Part shown: positions 43,277 through 51,173 of the stretch, in pieces
How positions within the stretch are numbered: the first letter of the stretch is position 1
Layout of the letters: each line of letters begins with the position of its first letter
From: Thermoanaerobaculia bacterium
GTDB taxonomy: Bacteria > Acidobacteriota > Thermoanaerobaculia > Gp7-AA8
Length of the DNA: 64,000 nucleotides
NCBI GenBank assembly: GCA_017883205.1
Contig: JADGNZ010000001.1
Coordinates: 124,001-188,000 of the forward strand
Reading direction: 5' to 3'
Made by a program: the position numbers and the translations under genes
The notes under the pieces: model-generated
Seen by the model: the letters and a program-made list of their open reading frames with translations, nothing else
The model's database searches: none
What the model was told of the DNA's origin: nothing

Positions 43277-43735
43277 ATGTTTTCAGTCATGCCGCTCGAC
43301 AAAAAATCCTTCTACGCGCGCACCATGCACACTCCGGACTCGCCGGAGCGCGCCGCGCATCGAGCCGCGTTGCGCGAGGTCTCCAAGCTCCTGCTCCCGC
43401 TGCATCGGGCGCTGATCGACGCCGCGAAAGAGGACTACGCGTTCGCCGTCGGTCCGATCGAGAAGCCGGCCCAGCTCCTTCAGCTTCTGAGCAACGATCC
43501 GTTCTTCGCCTGGTTGAAGCCGGTGACCTCTCTCATCGTCGACATCGACGAGATGGCGCGCACCGACTTCGAGGCGCCGGATATCGCCGCCGTCGCCGAC
43601 CGTCTCGACCTGCTTTTCGGGCCGAAAGCGGGCCAGGAGTTCGCCTCGCAGTACGTCCCGATGCTCCAACGCAGCGTCGACGTTGCCATGAGTCATGCCG
43701 CGATTCGCAAAGCGTCGGCGCGACTGCGTGGCTGA
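43277..43735 (+). CDS. Hypothetical helical protein
   Basis: A protein of about 150 residues, starting at ATG 43277 or 43289 (MPLDKKSFYARTMHTPD). All-helical, with conserved-looking segments LLLPLHRALIDAAKEDYAF, NDPFFAWLKPVTSLIVDIDE and a C-terminal Arg/Ala helix. Cytoplasmic; not recognised. Resembles uncharacterised proteins of similar size found across bacteria (from memory). A strong hairpin precedes it and no clear Shine-Dalgarno is visible. Confidence 0.7.
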   Translation: MFSVMPLDKKSFYARTMHTPDSPERAAHRAALREVSKLLLPLHRALIDAAKEDYAFAVGPIEKPAQLLQLLSNDPFFAWLKPVTSLIVDIDEMARTDFEAPDIAAVADRLDLLFGPKAGQEFASQYVPMLQRSVDVAMSHAAIRKASARLRG

Positions 43736-43810
43736 GCTCGTATCGCCACTTGCCGCACGTCCGTCTGCGCGTAGTAGGATTCGTCGCCCATACCGATGAA
43801 GGAGGCTCCT

Positions 43811-44530
43811 TTGAAGATCACCATTTACGCGTTTCTCGTCCTGGCCATCGCTGCGTGTACGCCGGCGAGCACCGCAAACAGCGATACAGCCGTCACGTCG
43901 TCGTCGACGACGAGCGCATCGACCACCACCGCAGCCACAACCGAGGCCAGCGTTCCACCGCCGGCGTCACCGACTACTGCCGCAGCAGAGGAGAAGAGGC
44001 CCATGAGCGCATACCAGAACAAAGTCGCCGAGTTGCACACGAGCGCGGGCGAGATCGACATCCGCTTCTTTCCCGATGTCGCGCCGAATCACGTCAAGAA
44101 CTTCATCGATCTGGCGGAGAAAGGCTTCTACAACGGTACGAAGTTTCACCGTGTCATCCCGGGCTTCATGATCCAGGGCGGCGATCCGAACACGGTCTCC
44201 GGCTCACCCGCAACCTGGGGCACAGGCGGATCGGGCAAGAACGTCGCGGCGGAGTTCAACTCGGTCTCGCACAAGCGCGGCATCGTGTCGATGGCGCGGT
44301 CGAACGATCCCGACAGCGCCTCCTCGCAGTTCTTCATCGTCACCAGCGACTCGACCTTCCTCGACAAGCAGTACACCGCCTTCGGACAGGTGACTAAAGG
44401 GATGGATGTCGCCGACAAGATCGTGAACGCGCCGAAAGGTGCGCAGGACCGGCCGAACAACCCGACATCGATCGACAAGATCGTCATCCGCGACGCGAAG
44501 CCCGAGGAACAGGGACCGGCGCCGAAATAG
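43811..44530 (+). CDS. Cyclophilin-type peptidyl-prolyl isomerase lipoprotein
   Basis: This is an extracytoplasmic PPIase of about 239 residues. The lipoprotein signal LAIAAC is reached from TTG 43811, which has AAGGAGG six bases upstream; the ATG at 43796 would place that Shine-Dalgarno inside the gene. A long Thr/Ser/Ala-rich linker (about 20-60) leads to a single-domain cyclophilin with FHRVIPGFMIQGGDP, GTGGSGKNVAAEF, MARSNDPDSASSQFFI and FLDKQYTAFGQV. The catalytic Arg in FHRV is kept. It would aid folding in the periplasm. Confidence 0.9.
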   Translation: MKITIYAFLVLAIAACTPASTANSDTAVTSSSTTSASTTTAATTEASVPPPASPTTAAAEEKRPMSAYQNKVAELHTSAGEIDIRFFPDVAPNHVKNFIDLAEKGFYNGTKFHRVIPGFMIQGGDPNTVSGSPATWGTGGSGKNVAAEFNSVSHKRGIVSMARSNDPDSASSQFFIVTSDSTFLDKQYTAFGQVTKGMDVADKIVNAPKGAQDRPNNPTSIDKIVIRDAKPEEQGPAPK

Positions 44531-44548
44531 GGCTGCCGTCCCGGGCCG

Positions 44549-44589
44549 TGCAGACTGCGGGGAGATCCGTTGATGTCACGCAGTCTGCA
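44549..44589 (+). promoter_or_regulatory. Hairpin enclosing the ribosome-binding site of the kinase gene
   Basis: TGCAGACTGCG (44549-44559) pairs exactly with 44579-44589. The 19-base loop holds GGGGAG and ATG 44573, so folding would present or trap the start site. Confidence 0.5.
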
Positions 44590-45643
44590 TGAGCCGCCGG
44601 GTGTGATGACGGAAGACTCTGAACTTCCGGCGGAGCTGAGCACCGCGTTGCAGTCGTGGCTCGGCGCCGGCTGGTCGGCCGTGCGCCTCGCCGGCGACGC
44701 CTCGGTGCGCGTCTATTACCGCGTTACGGCCGGCGACGGGAATGTGCACATATTGAGCTGGTATCCCGCCGAGGTGCGGCACGACCTGCAACGCGTGCTT
44801 GCGGCCTACCGAGCGGCATCGAAGCACGCCTACCTGCCGAAGCTGATGGAGCACAACGACGCGGCCATGCTGCAGCAGGATGTCGGCGATCAAACGCTCT
44901 TCGATCTTCTGCATCGCGACCGTGAAGAAGGCGTCGGCTGGTACCGGAAGGCGGTCACGCTTCTCGCGTACTTTCAGAAAGCCGGCGCCGTCGACATCAA
45001 CCCTCCCTTCACCGGCGACTTCTTTTTCAACGAGCTGGAGATGTCGCGGGAGTTCTACGTCGAGAAGCTGATGGATGTGAGTCCGGAGTCGGCGCAGCCG
45101 CTGAAACCGTTGCTCCGAAAGCTGGCCGATAACATCTCACGGCATCCATACGTTCTTTGTCACCGTGATTATCATGGCCAGAATATTCATATCTTTAACG
45201 ACAAGCTTTATCTGATCGACTATCAGGATCTCAGAATGGGTCCGGACACGTACGACATCGCCTCGCTCCTCCGTGACCGCGGCGTGGCGCGCATCCTCGG
45301 CGAAGAGACGGAGCTAGAGCTGGTCGACTACTATGCGGAGTGGCGCGTGCATGGTTTACCGGCACGCTCCGAGCTTCCGCAGGGCGAGCGTCGATCGATG
45401 CGCCGCCGCTATTTCGAGACACTCCTGCAGCGCTCCATCAAGATTCTCGGCACTTTCTCCAAACAGCCGCTCACACGCGGCCGCATGTGGTACCTCGACT
45501 TCATCCCTCCGACGCTGGAGAGCGTCCGTCGCTGCATCGAGGAGCTGCCCGAATATGGGCCGCTCGCCGCGCTGCTTCCGATGGACTTTTCCCTGGCCGA
45601 GGCGAGAGAGCGAGCGGAAAGGATTCATCATGACTCGACATAA
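44573..45643 (+). CDS. AmgK-like aminoglycoside-phosphotransferase-fold sugar kinase
   Basis: This APH-fold kinase has about 356 residues from ATG 44573. It has an N-terminal ATP lobe (VRLAGDASVRVYYRV), the catalytic loop LCHRDYHGQNIHI with Asp and Asn, and LIDYQDLRMGPDTYDIASL carrying the metal-binding Asp, followed by LLRDRGV. This matches the AmgK subgroup, which phosphorylates MurNAc/GlcNAc at C1 for peptidoglycan recycling. Neighbours do not include MurU, the nucleotidyltransferase that usually follows, so the assignment remains moderate. The stop overlaps the isocitrate dehydrogenase start by 14 bases. Confidence 0.78.
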   Translation: MSRSLHEPPGVMTEDSELPAELSTALQSWLGAGWSAVRLAGDASVRVYYRVTAGDGNVHILSWYPAEVRHDLQRVLAAYRAASKHAYLPKLMEHNDAAMLQQDVGDQTLFDLLHRDREEGVGWYRKAVTLLAYFQKAGAVDINPPFTGDFFFNELEMSREFYVEKLMDVSPESAQPLKPLLRKLADNISRHPYVLCHRDYHGQNIHIFNDKLYLIDYQDLRMGPDTYDIASLLRDRGVARILGEETELELVDYYAEWRVHGLPARSELPQGERRSMRRRYFETLLQRSIKILGTFSKQPLTRGRMWYLDFIPPTLESVRRCIEELPEYGPLAALLPMDFSLAEARERAERIHHDST

Positions 45644-46658
45644 GATCACTCTTCTTCCGGGCGACGGAATCGGCCCGGAGGTCACTGCCTCAGTCGTTTC
45701 GATCATCGAATGTGCCGGCGTCGATGTGGAGTGGGAGAAGTTCTTCGTCGGCGCGGAAGCGCTCGCCCGCTTTGGCGATCCATTGCCAGGCGACGTGCTC
45801 GAATCGATCCTGCGCAACAAAGTGGCGCTCAAGGGGCCGGTGACCACGCCGATCGGCACCGGCTTTTCATCGATCAACGTCCGGCTGCGCAAGACTCTCG
45901 ACCTCTACGCCAATCTGCGGCCGGTGAAGTCGATGCCGAACATCATCACGCGCTACGAGAACGTCGACATCATCGTGGTCCGGGAAAACACGGAGGATCT
46001 CTACAGCGGTCTCGAGCACGAGGTCGTCCCCGGCGTCGTCGAGTCGATCAAGATCATCACCGAGCGCGCCTCCACGCGCATCGCCAGATTCGCCTTCGAG
46101 TACGCACGCACGCACGGCCGTAAGCGCGTCACAGCGGTGCACAAGGCGAACATCATGAAGCTCTCCGACGGCCTGTTCCTGGAGTGCTTTCGCAACATCG
46201 CGAAGGAGTATCCGAACATCGAGGCCGACGACAAGATCGTCGACAACCTCTGCATGCAGATGGTCATGAATCCGATCCAGTTCGATGTGCTGCTGTTGGA
46301 AAATCTCTACGGCGACATCGTCTCGGATCTCGCTGCGGGCCTGGTGGGCGGGCTCGGTGTCGTGGGCGGCGCGAACATCGGTGAGAACGGCGCCGTGTTC
46401 GAGGCCGTGCACGGAAGTGCGCCCGACATCGCGGGACAGAACAAAGCAAATCCGCTGGCGCTGCTGCAGTCGGCAGTCCTGATGCTGCATCACATCAACG
46501 AGAGCGACGCTGCGAAGCGTGTTCAGGAAGCGATCGTGAAGGTGCTCGACTCGGGACCGGAGCACAGGACGCGCGACATCGGAGGCATCGGGACGACCGC
46601 CGACTTCACGACGGCCATGTGCGAGACGTTGCGCCGGGGAACGAGGGCCGGCGATTGA
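45630..46658 (+). CDS. Isocitrate/isopropylmalate-family dehydrogenase, probably NAD-dependent isocitrate dehydrogenase
   Basis: This 342-residue TCA-cycle oxidative decarboxylase starts at ATG 45630 with GAAAGGA upstream; the longer ORF runs through the kinase gene. It has LLPGDGIGPEV, the substrate-binding block GTGFSSINVRLRKTLDLYAN, VVRENTEDLYSGLEHE, the HKANIMKLSDGLF block, and the YGDIVSDLAAGLVGGLG metal-site segment with two Asp. AVHGSAPDIAGQNKANP follows. The short length and RENTEDLY fit the NAD-type isocitrate dehydrogenase rather than the long NADP enzyme; isopropylmalate and homoisocitrate dehydrogenases cannot be fully ruled out. Confidence 0.88.
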   Translation: MTRHKITLLPGDGIGPEVTASVVSIIECAGVDVEWEKFFVGAEALARFGDPLPGDVLESILRNKVALKGPVTTPIGTGFSSINVRLRKTLDLYANLRPVKSMPNIITRYENVDIIVVRENTEDLYSGLEHEVVPGVVESIKIITERASTRIARFAFEYARTHGRKRVTAVHKANIMKLSDGLFLECFRNIAKEYPNIEADDKIVDNLCMQMVMNPIQFDVLLLENLYGDIVSDLAAGLVGGLGVVGGANIGENGAVFEAVHGSAPDIAGQNKANPLALLQSAVLMLHHINESDAAKRVQEAIVKVLDSGPEHRTRDIGGIGTTADFTTAMCETLRRGTRAGD

Positions 46659-46676
46659 TGCTGCTGCGGTTACCGC

Positions 46677-47081
46677 ATGATCGACTTTGAAACATACTTT
46701 CGCGCCGGTCTCGATCATTTCAACGCCGGCGAGTTCTGGGATGCGCACGAATCATGGGAGACGATCTGGCTCGAAGCGGAGTCGGAAATACACGTGTTTT
46801 TGCAGGGCCTCATCCAGCTTGCGGCGGCCTATCACCACGTCAAACGGGGCACGTACCCGGGAGGGCTGCGGCTTTTCGATGCGGCGCTGCAGAAGCTGGA
46901 GGGGTTTCCGAAGCGCTGGTGCGGGATCGACCGGACCTCCGCCGAACTGGCAGCGCACCGTCATCGGGAGTGGGTGGCCGGTGTCCTGGCACGCAATGCG
47001 AAGGCGGAGCGACTTGATGCCAACGACTTTCCGCGGCTCGTTTCGGATGATTCTCCGATTCCACCGTTTGAACACTGGTGA
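46677..47081 (+). CDS. DUF309 family protein
   Basis: The 134-residue protein has the DUF309 signature FNAGEFWDAHESWETIWL plus FLQGLIQLAAAYHHVKRG. This is a small helical bundle with conserved His and Glu (possible metal site). It lies 18 bases after the isocitrate dehydrogenase stop and 70 before the siroheme decarboxylase-like gene, in the same direction. Biochemical role unknown. Confidence 0.88.
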   Translation: MIDFETYFRAGLDHFNAGEFWDAHESWETIWLEAESEIHVFLQGLIQLAAAYHHVKRGTYPGGLRLFDAALQKLEGFPKRWCGIDRTSAELAAHRHREWVAGVLARNAKAERLDANDFPRLVSDDSPIPPFEHW

Positions 47082-47151
47082 TGCAGCGTCCGATCTCGTA
47101 TGATTCATCCATCCCCAATTCCCAACGCCACCAATGTAGCCGAGGATCCAA

Positions 47152-48162
47152 ATGCAGGAAATCGATCAACGGGACCGTGAGCTGCTGGGTGCCCTGCAGA
47201 GTGAGATTCCCCTGGTCTCGACGCCGTTCGCTCTCATCGGACAAGCGATCGACATGTCGGAAAAAGAAGTCATCAAGCGCATCGAGCGCCTGAAACGCGA
47301 CGGACTGCTGCGGCAGCTCGCTGCGCAATTTGATGCCCGAGCTCTCGGCTACCGCTCATGCCTCGTGGCGGCGAAAGTCGATCCTGAAAGAATCGACGAC
47401 GCGGCAGCGATGATCAACGCGCATCCCGGCGTCACGCAGAACTACCGGCGCAACAACGACTTCAATCTCTGGTTCACGATCGCGGTCTCATCGTCGTCGC
47501 TGCTCGGTCTCAACCGCACGATCGAGATCCTCGGCAGCGAGGCCGGTTGTGAGACCGTGCGCGCGCTGCCGACGCTCCGGCAATTCAAAGGCAGCAGCGA
47601 CACCGATGAATCGCAGAGCGACACGCAGTTCGCACCGCTGACGCCGGTCGAGATCGAGTCCGTCCGCCTCCTGCAGCGCGACCTGCCGCTCCAGCCGCGT
47701 CCTTTCGAAGCGATGGCGAAAACGAATGGAATCGGCGCGGACGAATTGCTCGCCGCCGCGAAGTCGCTGCTGCAGCGCGGGTATATCCGCCGCTACAGCG
47801 CCGTCGTGCAGACACGGAAGAGCGGATTTGGCGCCAGCGCGATGGGCGTATGGATCGTCCCGTCCGACTCCGTCGAAGATGCCGGCACGAAGATGTCGCA
47901 GAACAAAGCCGTCTCGCATTGCTACCTCCGCCCCGTGTACGACGACTGGCCCTACAACCTCTACACCATCGTGCACGGCCGCTCGGTCGACGAGTGCGAG
48001 TCGATCATCAACGACCTCGCCATCGATACCGGCGTCGAGTCGAGGCAGGCGCTCTACCCGACCCGCGAGTACAAGAAAGCGCGTATCAACCTCTTCTCTC
48101 CGGAAGTGGAAGAGTGGGAGACGGCGCACGGGGCAAGCCAGAGCGCGAGCGCAGCGTCGTAG
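47152..48162 (+). CDS. Fused two-module AsnC-type siroheme decarboxylase-like protein (AhbA-AhbB)
   Basis: This 336-residue protein carries two copies of an Lrp/AsnC-like unit (HTH then RAM-like domain). The second half of module 1, NYRRNNDFNLWFTIAVSSSS, is the diagnostic block of siroheme decarboxylase AhbA/AhbB and NirD/L/G/H. Module 2 has YLRPVYDDWPYNLYTIVHG at the same place. Siroheme decarboxylase makes 12,18-didecarboxysiroheme for alternative haem or heme d1 synthesis, normally as two separate subunits. A plain transcription factor is the other reading. GAGG precedes ATG 47152. Confidence 0.82.
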   Translation: MQEIDQRDRELLGALQSEIPLVSTPFALIGQAIDMSEKEVIKRIERLKRDGLLRQLAAQFDARALGYRSCLVAAKVDPERIDDAAAMINAHPGVTQNYRRNNDFNLWFTIAVSSSSLLGLNRTIEILGSEAGCETVRALPTLRQFKGSSDTDESQSDTQFAPLTPVEIESVRLLQRDLPLQPRPFEAMAKTNGIGADELLAAAKSLLQRGYIRRYSAVVQTRKSGFGASAMGVWIVPSDSVEDAGTKMSQNKAVSHCYLRPVYDDWPYNLYTIVHGRSVDECESIINDLAIDTGVESRQALYPTREYKKARINLFSPEVEEWETAHGASQSASAAS

Positions 48163-48429
48163 ATCGATCGGGAGTACATCGCGGTGCGAGACCGAGCGTT
48201 CGCGGCGCCAGCTGCATAGTCAGTGCGGACGACGTACCTTCTGCGCTACAAAACATATGCTGTTTGCGGCGTCGGGGTGGTGGCCTTCTTGATCAAGACG
48301 TATGAAGCGTCATACCGCCCTGCCACAAACCTCCCGTATCGCGAAAGGCCAACCACGCCGCGGAAAACAGGACGGTAGTTGCCGGACCCTGAAAGACTGG
48401 ATCGTGGAGTGCCCTAGAATAGGCTCACG

Positions 48430-49197
48430 ATGACCGTCTCAGCGGGATACAAGACAGCCGAGGCACTCCAGGAAATGATCGTCGGATATCTCTCCAGTGG
48501 CGTCTATGTCCAAGCGGATTACAAACGGCTAAGACGCGACTTGCTTGAAAACGCACGCACCGCCAAACACTTGCCACAGTTCATTCGGGATCGTCGTGAT
48601 TTCGCAGAGGTCATGCAGTATCTAAGCGCCGAATTTGCGGTCACCAGTGCACGCAAGGACTTCATTTGGCAGATGTTTCGTCCCTTTTTGGATTTACTAG
48701 AATTTGAAGGGACGCCTGTAGAACAGACAACCTCGGAGTTGCTCCAGCGACTTGGCATGCCGGGCGTATACGAGGCGTGGAATCGGGCGCTAAGCCGCCA
48801 CACCCATGATCCGGCCGGCGCAATTACGGCCGCCCGCACACTCCTTGAAGAAGCTTGCAAGCACATCCTCTCAGACCTCGGCGTCGCATACGATGGGTCC
48901 GCTGACCTGCCGAAACTGTACAAGATGACAGCGGGAGCCCTGCTCATCGCTCCAACTCAGCACACGGAAGGTGTGTTCAAGCAGATTCTTGGCGGCTGTA
49001 CTGCTGTGGTTGAAGGCCTCGGCGCTCTGCGTAACCGTGTCGGCGACGCGCACGGCAAGGGCCCTCGCCCGGTTCGGCCGGCGTCCCGCCATGCGCAACT
49101 GGCGATCGACCTTGCCGGTTCGGTCGCTACGTTTCTATTTGCGACTTGGCAGGTGCGAAAAGGCGAGGGGCCATCGAGTCAGCAGCGGAGCACTTGA
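48430..49197 (+). CDS. Abi_C-type abortive infection protein with HEPN motif
   Basis: The 255-residue protein is all-helical. Its C-terminal half resembles the abortive-infection C-terminal domain (Abi_C): ARTLLEEACKHIL and GALRNRVGDAHGKG, then SRHAQLAIDLAGSVATFL. R201-x6-H208 fits the Rx(4-6)H catalytic motif of HEPN ribonucleases. A single-gene, lower-GC insertion between core genes fits phage defence. The gap before it (48163-48429) shows nothing except a TAGAAT -10-like word (48415-48420), so the message may be nearly leaderless. Confidence 0.75.
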   Translation: MTVSAGYKTAEALQEMIVGYLSSGVYVQADYKRLRRDLLENARTAKHLPQFIRDRRDFAEVMQYLSAEFAVTSARKDFIWQMFRPFLDLLEFEGTPVEQTTSELLQRLGMPGVYEAWNRALSRHTHDPAGAITAARTLLEEACKHILSDLGVAYDGSADLPKLYKMTAGALLIAPTQHTEGVFKQILGGCTAVVEGLGALRNRVGDAHGKGPRPVRPASRHAQLAIDLAGSVATFLFATWQVRKGEGPSSQQRST

Positions 49198-49423
49198 CCG
49201 TAGCGGTCAGACTGAGTAATCGCCGGCGCGAGGCCGACATCCGACGCTTTCCCTGTCATAACGTACCCGCGTAGGCTGCTTGGACACTTCTAGCCGTGCG
49301 TACCGGAACCGAATCACACTTTGGTCGATGGCCGCTTCAGATTTCCCAAGAGTCCCGCCACGATCGCGGCTGACACGATCGAATCTCCTTTCGCAGGGGC
49401 AGGACTACGAACCGGGCGAACCA

Positions 49424-49453
49424 AGAAACGCCCGCGTTGCCACGGGCGTTTCT
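49424..49453. terminator. Hairpin terminator after the PpiC isomerase gene
   Basis: AGAAACGCCCG (49424-49434) pairs with CGGGCGTTTCT (49443-49453). On the minus strand it follows the isomerase stop and is trailed by TTTCTTGG. The rest of 49198-49471 shows no gene. Confidence 0.7.
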
Positions 49454-49471
49454 GTCTGCAAACGATCGCGT

Positions 49472-50443
49472 CTACTTGATGTTCTCGGGAAACACGCTGA
49501 TGCGGCTGTTGCCGCGCAGCTCGTTGGTCAGTTTCGTCACGGTCGTGACGACGTCGGTCGCCTTTTGCGTTATGAGGAACTCGCGAATGCTGGACTTCAC
49601 TGAGTCGAACGGTTCGGTGCCCGGAGCCTGACGTCCTTCGACAAAGATCAGATGAAATCCGAATTTCGTCTGGATGATGCCGCTGACCGTGCCGGGCTTC
49701 ATGCTCCATGCCGCGGTCTCGAAGTCGGCATCGGTCTGGCCCTTCGTGATCCAGCCCAGATCTCCTCCGTTCTCCGCTGACGCATCCTCGGAATACTTCT
49801 TCGCTGCATCCGCGAAATGAGCGAGGCGCAGGCGTGCCAGAACCTCCGGGTTCGACGTGCTCTGTGCCGACGCCACGTCCGCGCTTCGAAGATCCACGGC
49901 GACCTTCTTGATCCGGTCGAGGGCCTCTTCCTTCGTTTTGCGCGCCGGACCAACGTCGGTCACGCCGATCACGATGTGCCGCACGTGGACTTTTTCCGGC
50001 GTTGCGAAGTCGTCAGGATGCTCGGTGTAGTACGCCTTGATGTCGTCATCCGACACGATCTGTGCAGCCACGACGTCACGCACGTAGCGATCGAAGAGCG
50101 CCGATTCGCGGGCCGCATCGATCGCCTCGGCAACGTCCGGCCGTTTGTTGAAACCGGACTTGATCGCCTCCTGGATGAGAAGACGCTTGCGGATGTAGTT
50201 CTCGAGCAGCGCGCCCTTGCCGCCGTTGGCGTCGTAGCTCTGGCGCATCTGCGTGTTGAGGTTGCTGTACATGCGGTCGAGCTTCTCGACCGTGACAGTC
50301 TCACCATTGATGACGGCGACCGCCTTCTTCGAATCGGGGACGGCGACAGCCGCCGATTGCGCCGCGGGCGCCTGTGCCGGCGCACTTTGCTGCGCGGCCG
50401 CGGGCAGCGCCAGCAGCGAGATGAAAAGCATGCGTTTGATCAA
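49472..50443 (-). CDS. Periplasmic PpiC/SurA-type peptidyl-prolyl isomerase
   Basis: This is a parvulin-type foldase of about 323 residues for exported proteins. Start: TTG 50443, seven bases after GGAGG, giving signal peptide MIKRMLFISLLALPAAAQQ; the longer ATG start would put the Shine-Dalgarno inside the gene. A SurA-like N-terminal helical domain (VAVINGETVTVEKLDRMYSN onward, LIQEAIKSGF) precedes one parvulin domain with VRHIVIGV, GGDLGWITKGQTDADFETA and GFHLIFVEGRQ. Confidence 0.9.
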   Translation of the reverse strand: MIKRMLFISLLALPAAAQQSAPAQAPAAQSAAVAVPDSKKAVAVINGETVTVEKLDRMYSNLNTQMRQSYDANGGKGALLENYIRKRLLIQEAIKSGFNKRPDVAEAIDAARESALFDRYVRDVVAAQIVSDDDIKAYYTEHPDDFATPEKVHVRHIVIGVTDVGPARKTKEEALDRIKKVAVDLRSADVASAQSTSNPEVLARLRLAHFADAAKKYSEDASAENGGDLGWITKGQTDADFETAAWSMKPGTVSGIIQTKFGFHLIFVEGRQAPGTEPFDSVKSSIREFLITQKATDVVTTVTKLTNELRGNSRISVFPENIK

Positions 50444-50598
50444 AGCGAATCCTCCAGACTGATTCATACGACGCGCTGACCAACAGGGTTACAGGAGGGG
50501 AGCATTCCGAGGGAGGGCTATCGAGGTTTGAGGAGCGTCGGCGGGCGTGAGTAAGACATCGAGTAGAAACAGGGCGAAGGTTCCGCGAGCGCAAGCAC

Positions 50599-50928
50599 TC
50601 ACTTTCGCCCGGCGCGAATTGCCTCGGCACGAACCGCTTCGACGACGTCCCGAATTCGCTCATCTCCCAACGTGCTTTTCTCCAGCGGGAAGAGGATGTC
50701 TGGGCCGTCGAGGATCGAAAGCATGTGAGGAGCCTTCGTGATCAGGTCGCGAACTTCCTTTGTGTTGGGTAGCTCTGCGAACTGATACAGCTTCCCGAGT
50801 CCGAGAGCCTTGAGTGTTTCTCGAACAGTGCGAGGGCTGCCAGTCGCGCTTCGGATCTGCTTCAGCCGAATCGTCTTTCCTCGAAGTCGTTTCAGACGGA
50901 ACTTCTTCGGTTTCGTTGCGTCAGGCAT
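50599..50928 (-). CDS. Stand-alone uL30-like protein with C-terminal extension
   Basis: The 109-residue protein starts at ATG 50928 (MPDATKPKKFRLKRLRG). Residues ~17-65 match the ribosomal protein L30 fold: IRLKQIRSATGSPRTVRETL and LGLGKLYQFAELPNTKEV. L30 itself is about 60 residues and lies inside the ribosomal protein operon; here the gene stands alone between a PPIase and dnaB, with ~40 extra residues (LFPLEKSTLGDERIRD). It could be a duplicated L30 with a new role or the only L30 displaced from its operon; this cannot be decided from the window. Confidence 0.7.
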   Translation of the reverse strand: MPDATKPKKFRLKRLRGKTIRLKQIRSATGSPRTVRETLKALGLGKLYQFAELPNTKEVRDLITKAPHMLSILDGPDILFPLEKSTLGDERIRDVVEAVRAEAIRAGRK

Positions 50929-51173
50929 ACCTAATGATAAACCCGCCCGATCGATCGCGATTCCGATTCTACGGGACGTAGAAACCGGTAACTTCATGTC
51001 AAGAGAAATCTTCACTTTTCAACAGGCAGAATCACTGCTCTGCTAACCTGCTGTCGCCTCCCCGGTCGATGGCGTTTGCCGTCCTGTGGAAAAGGTGTGG
51101 AGGGACTGTCTAGCGATTGTGGGCGTCGCCGCATGACGACAAACCGGACCTACACTGCGCGTCCCAAAGTCCA

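Noticed and set aside
43796..43811. ATG 43796 as the cyclophilin start
   Set aside because: The ideal Shine-Dalgarno lies inside this stretch and serves TTG 43811, from which the lipoprotein signal has normal length.
50929..51173. Replication origin near dnaB
   Set aside because: No DnaA-box cluster or AT-rich unwinding element was seen; dnaB alone does not mark an origin.
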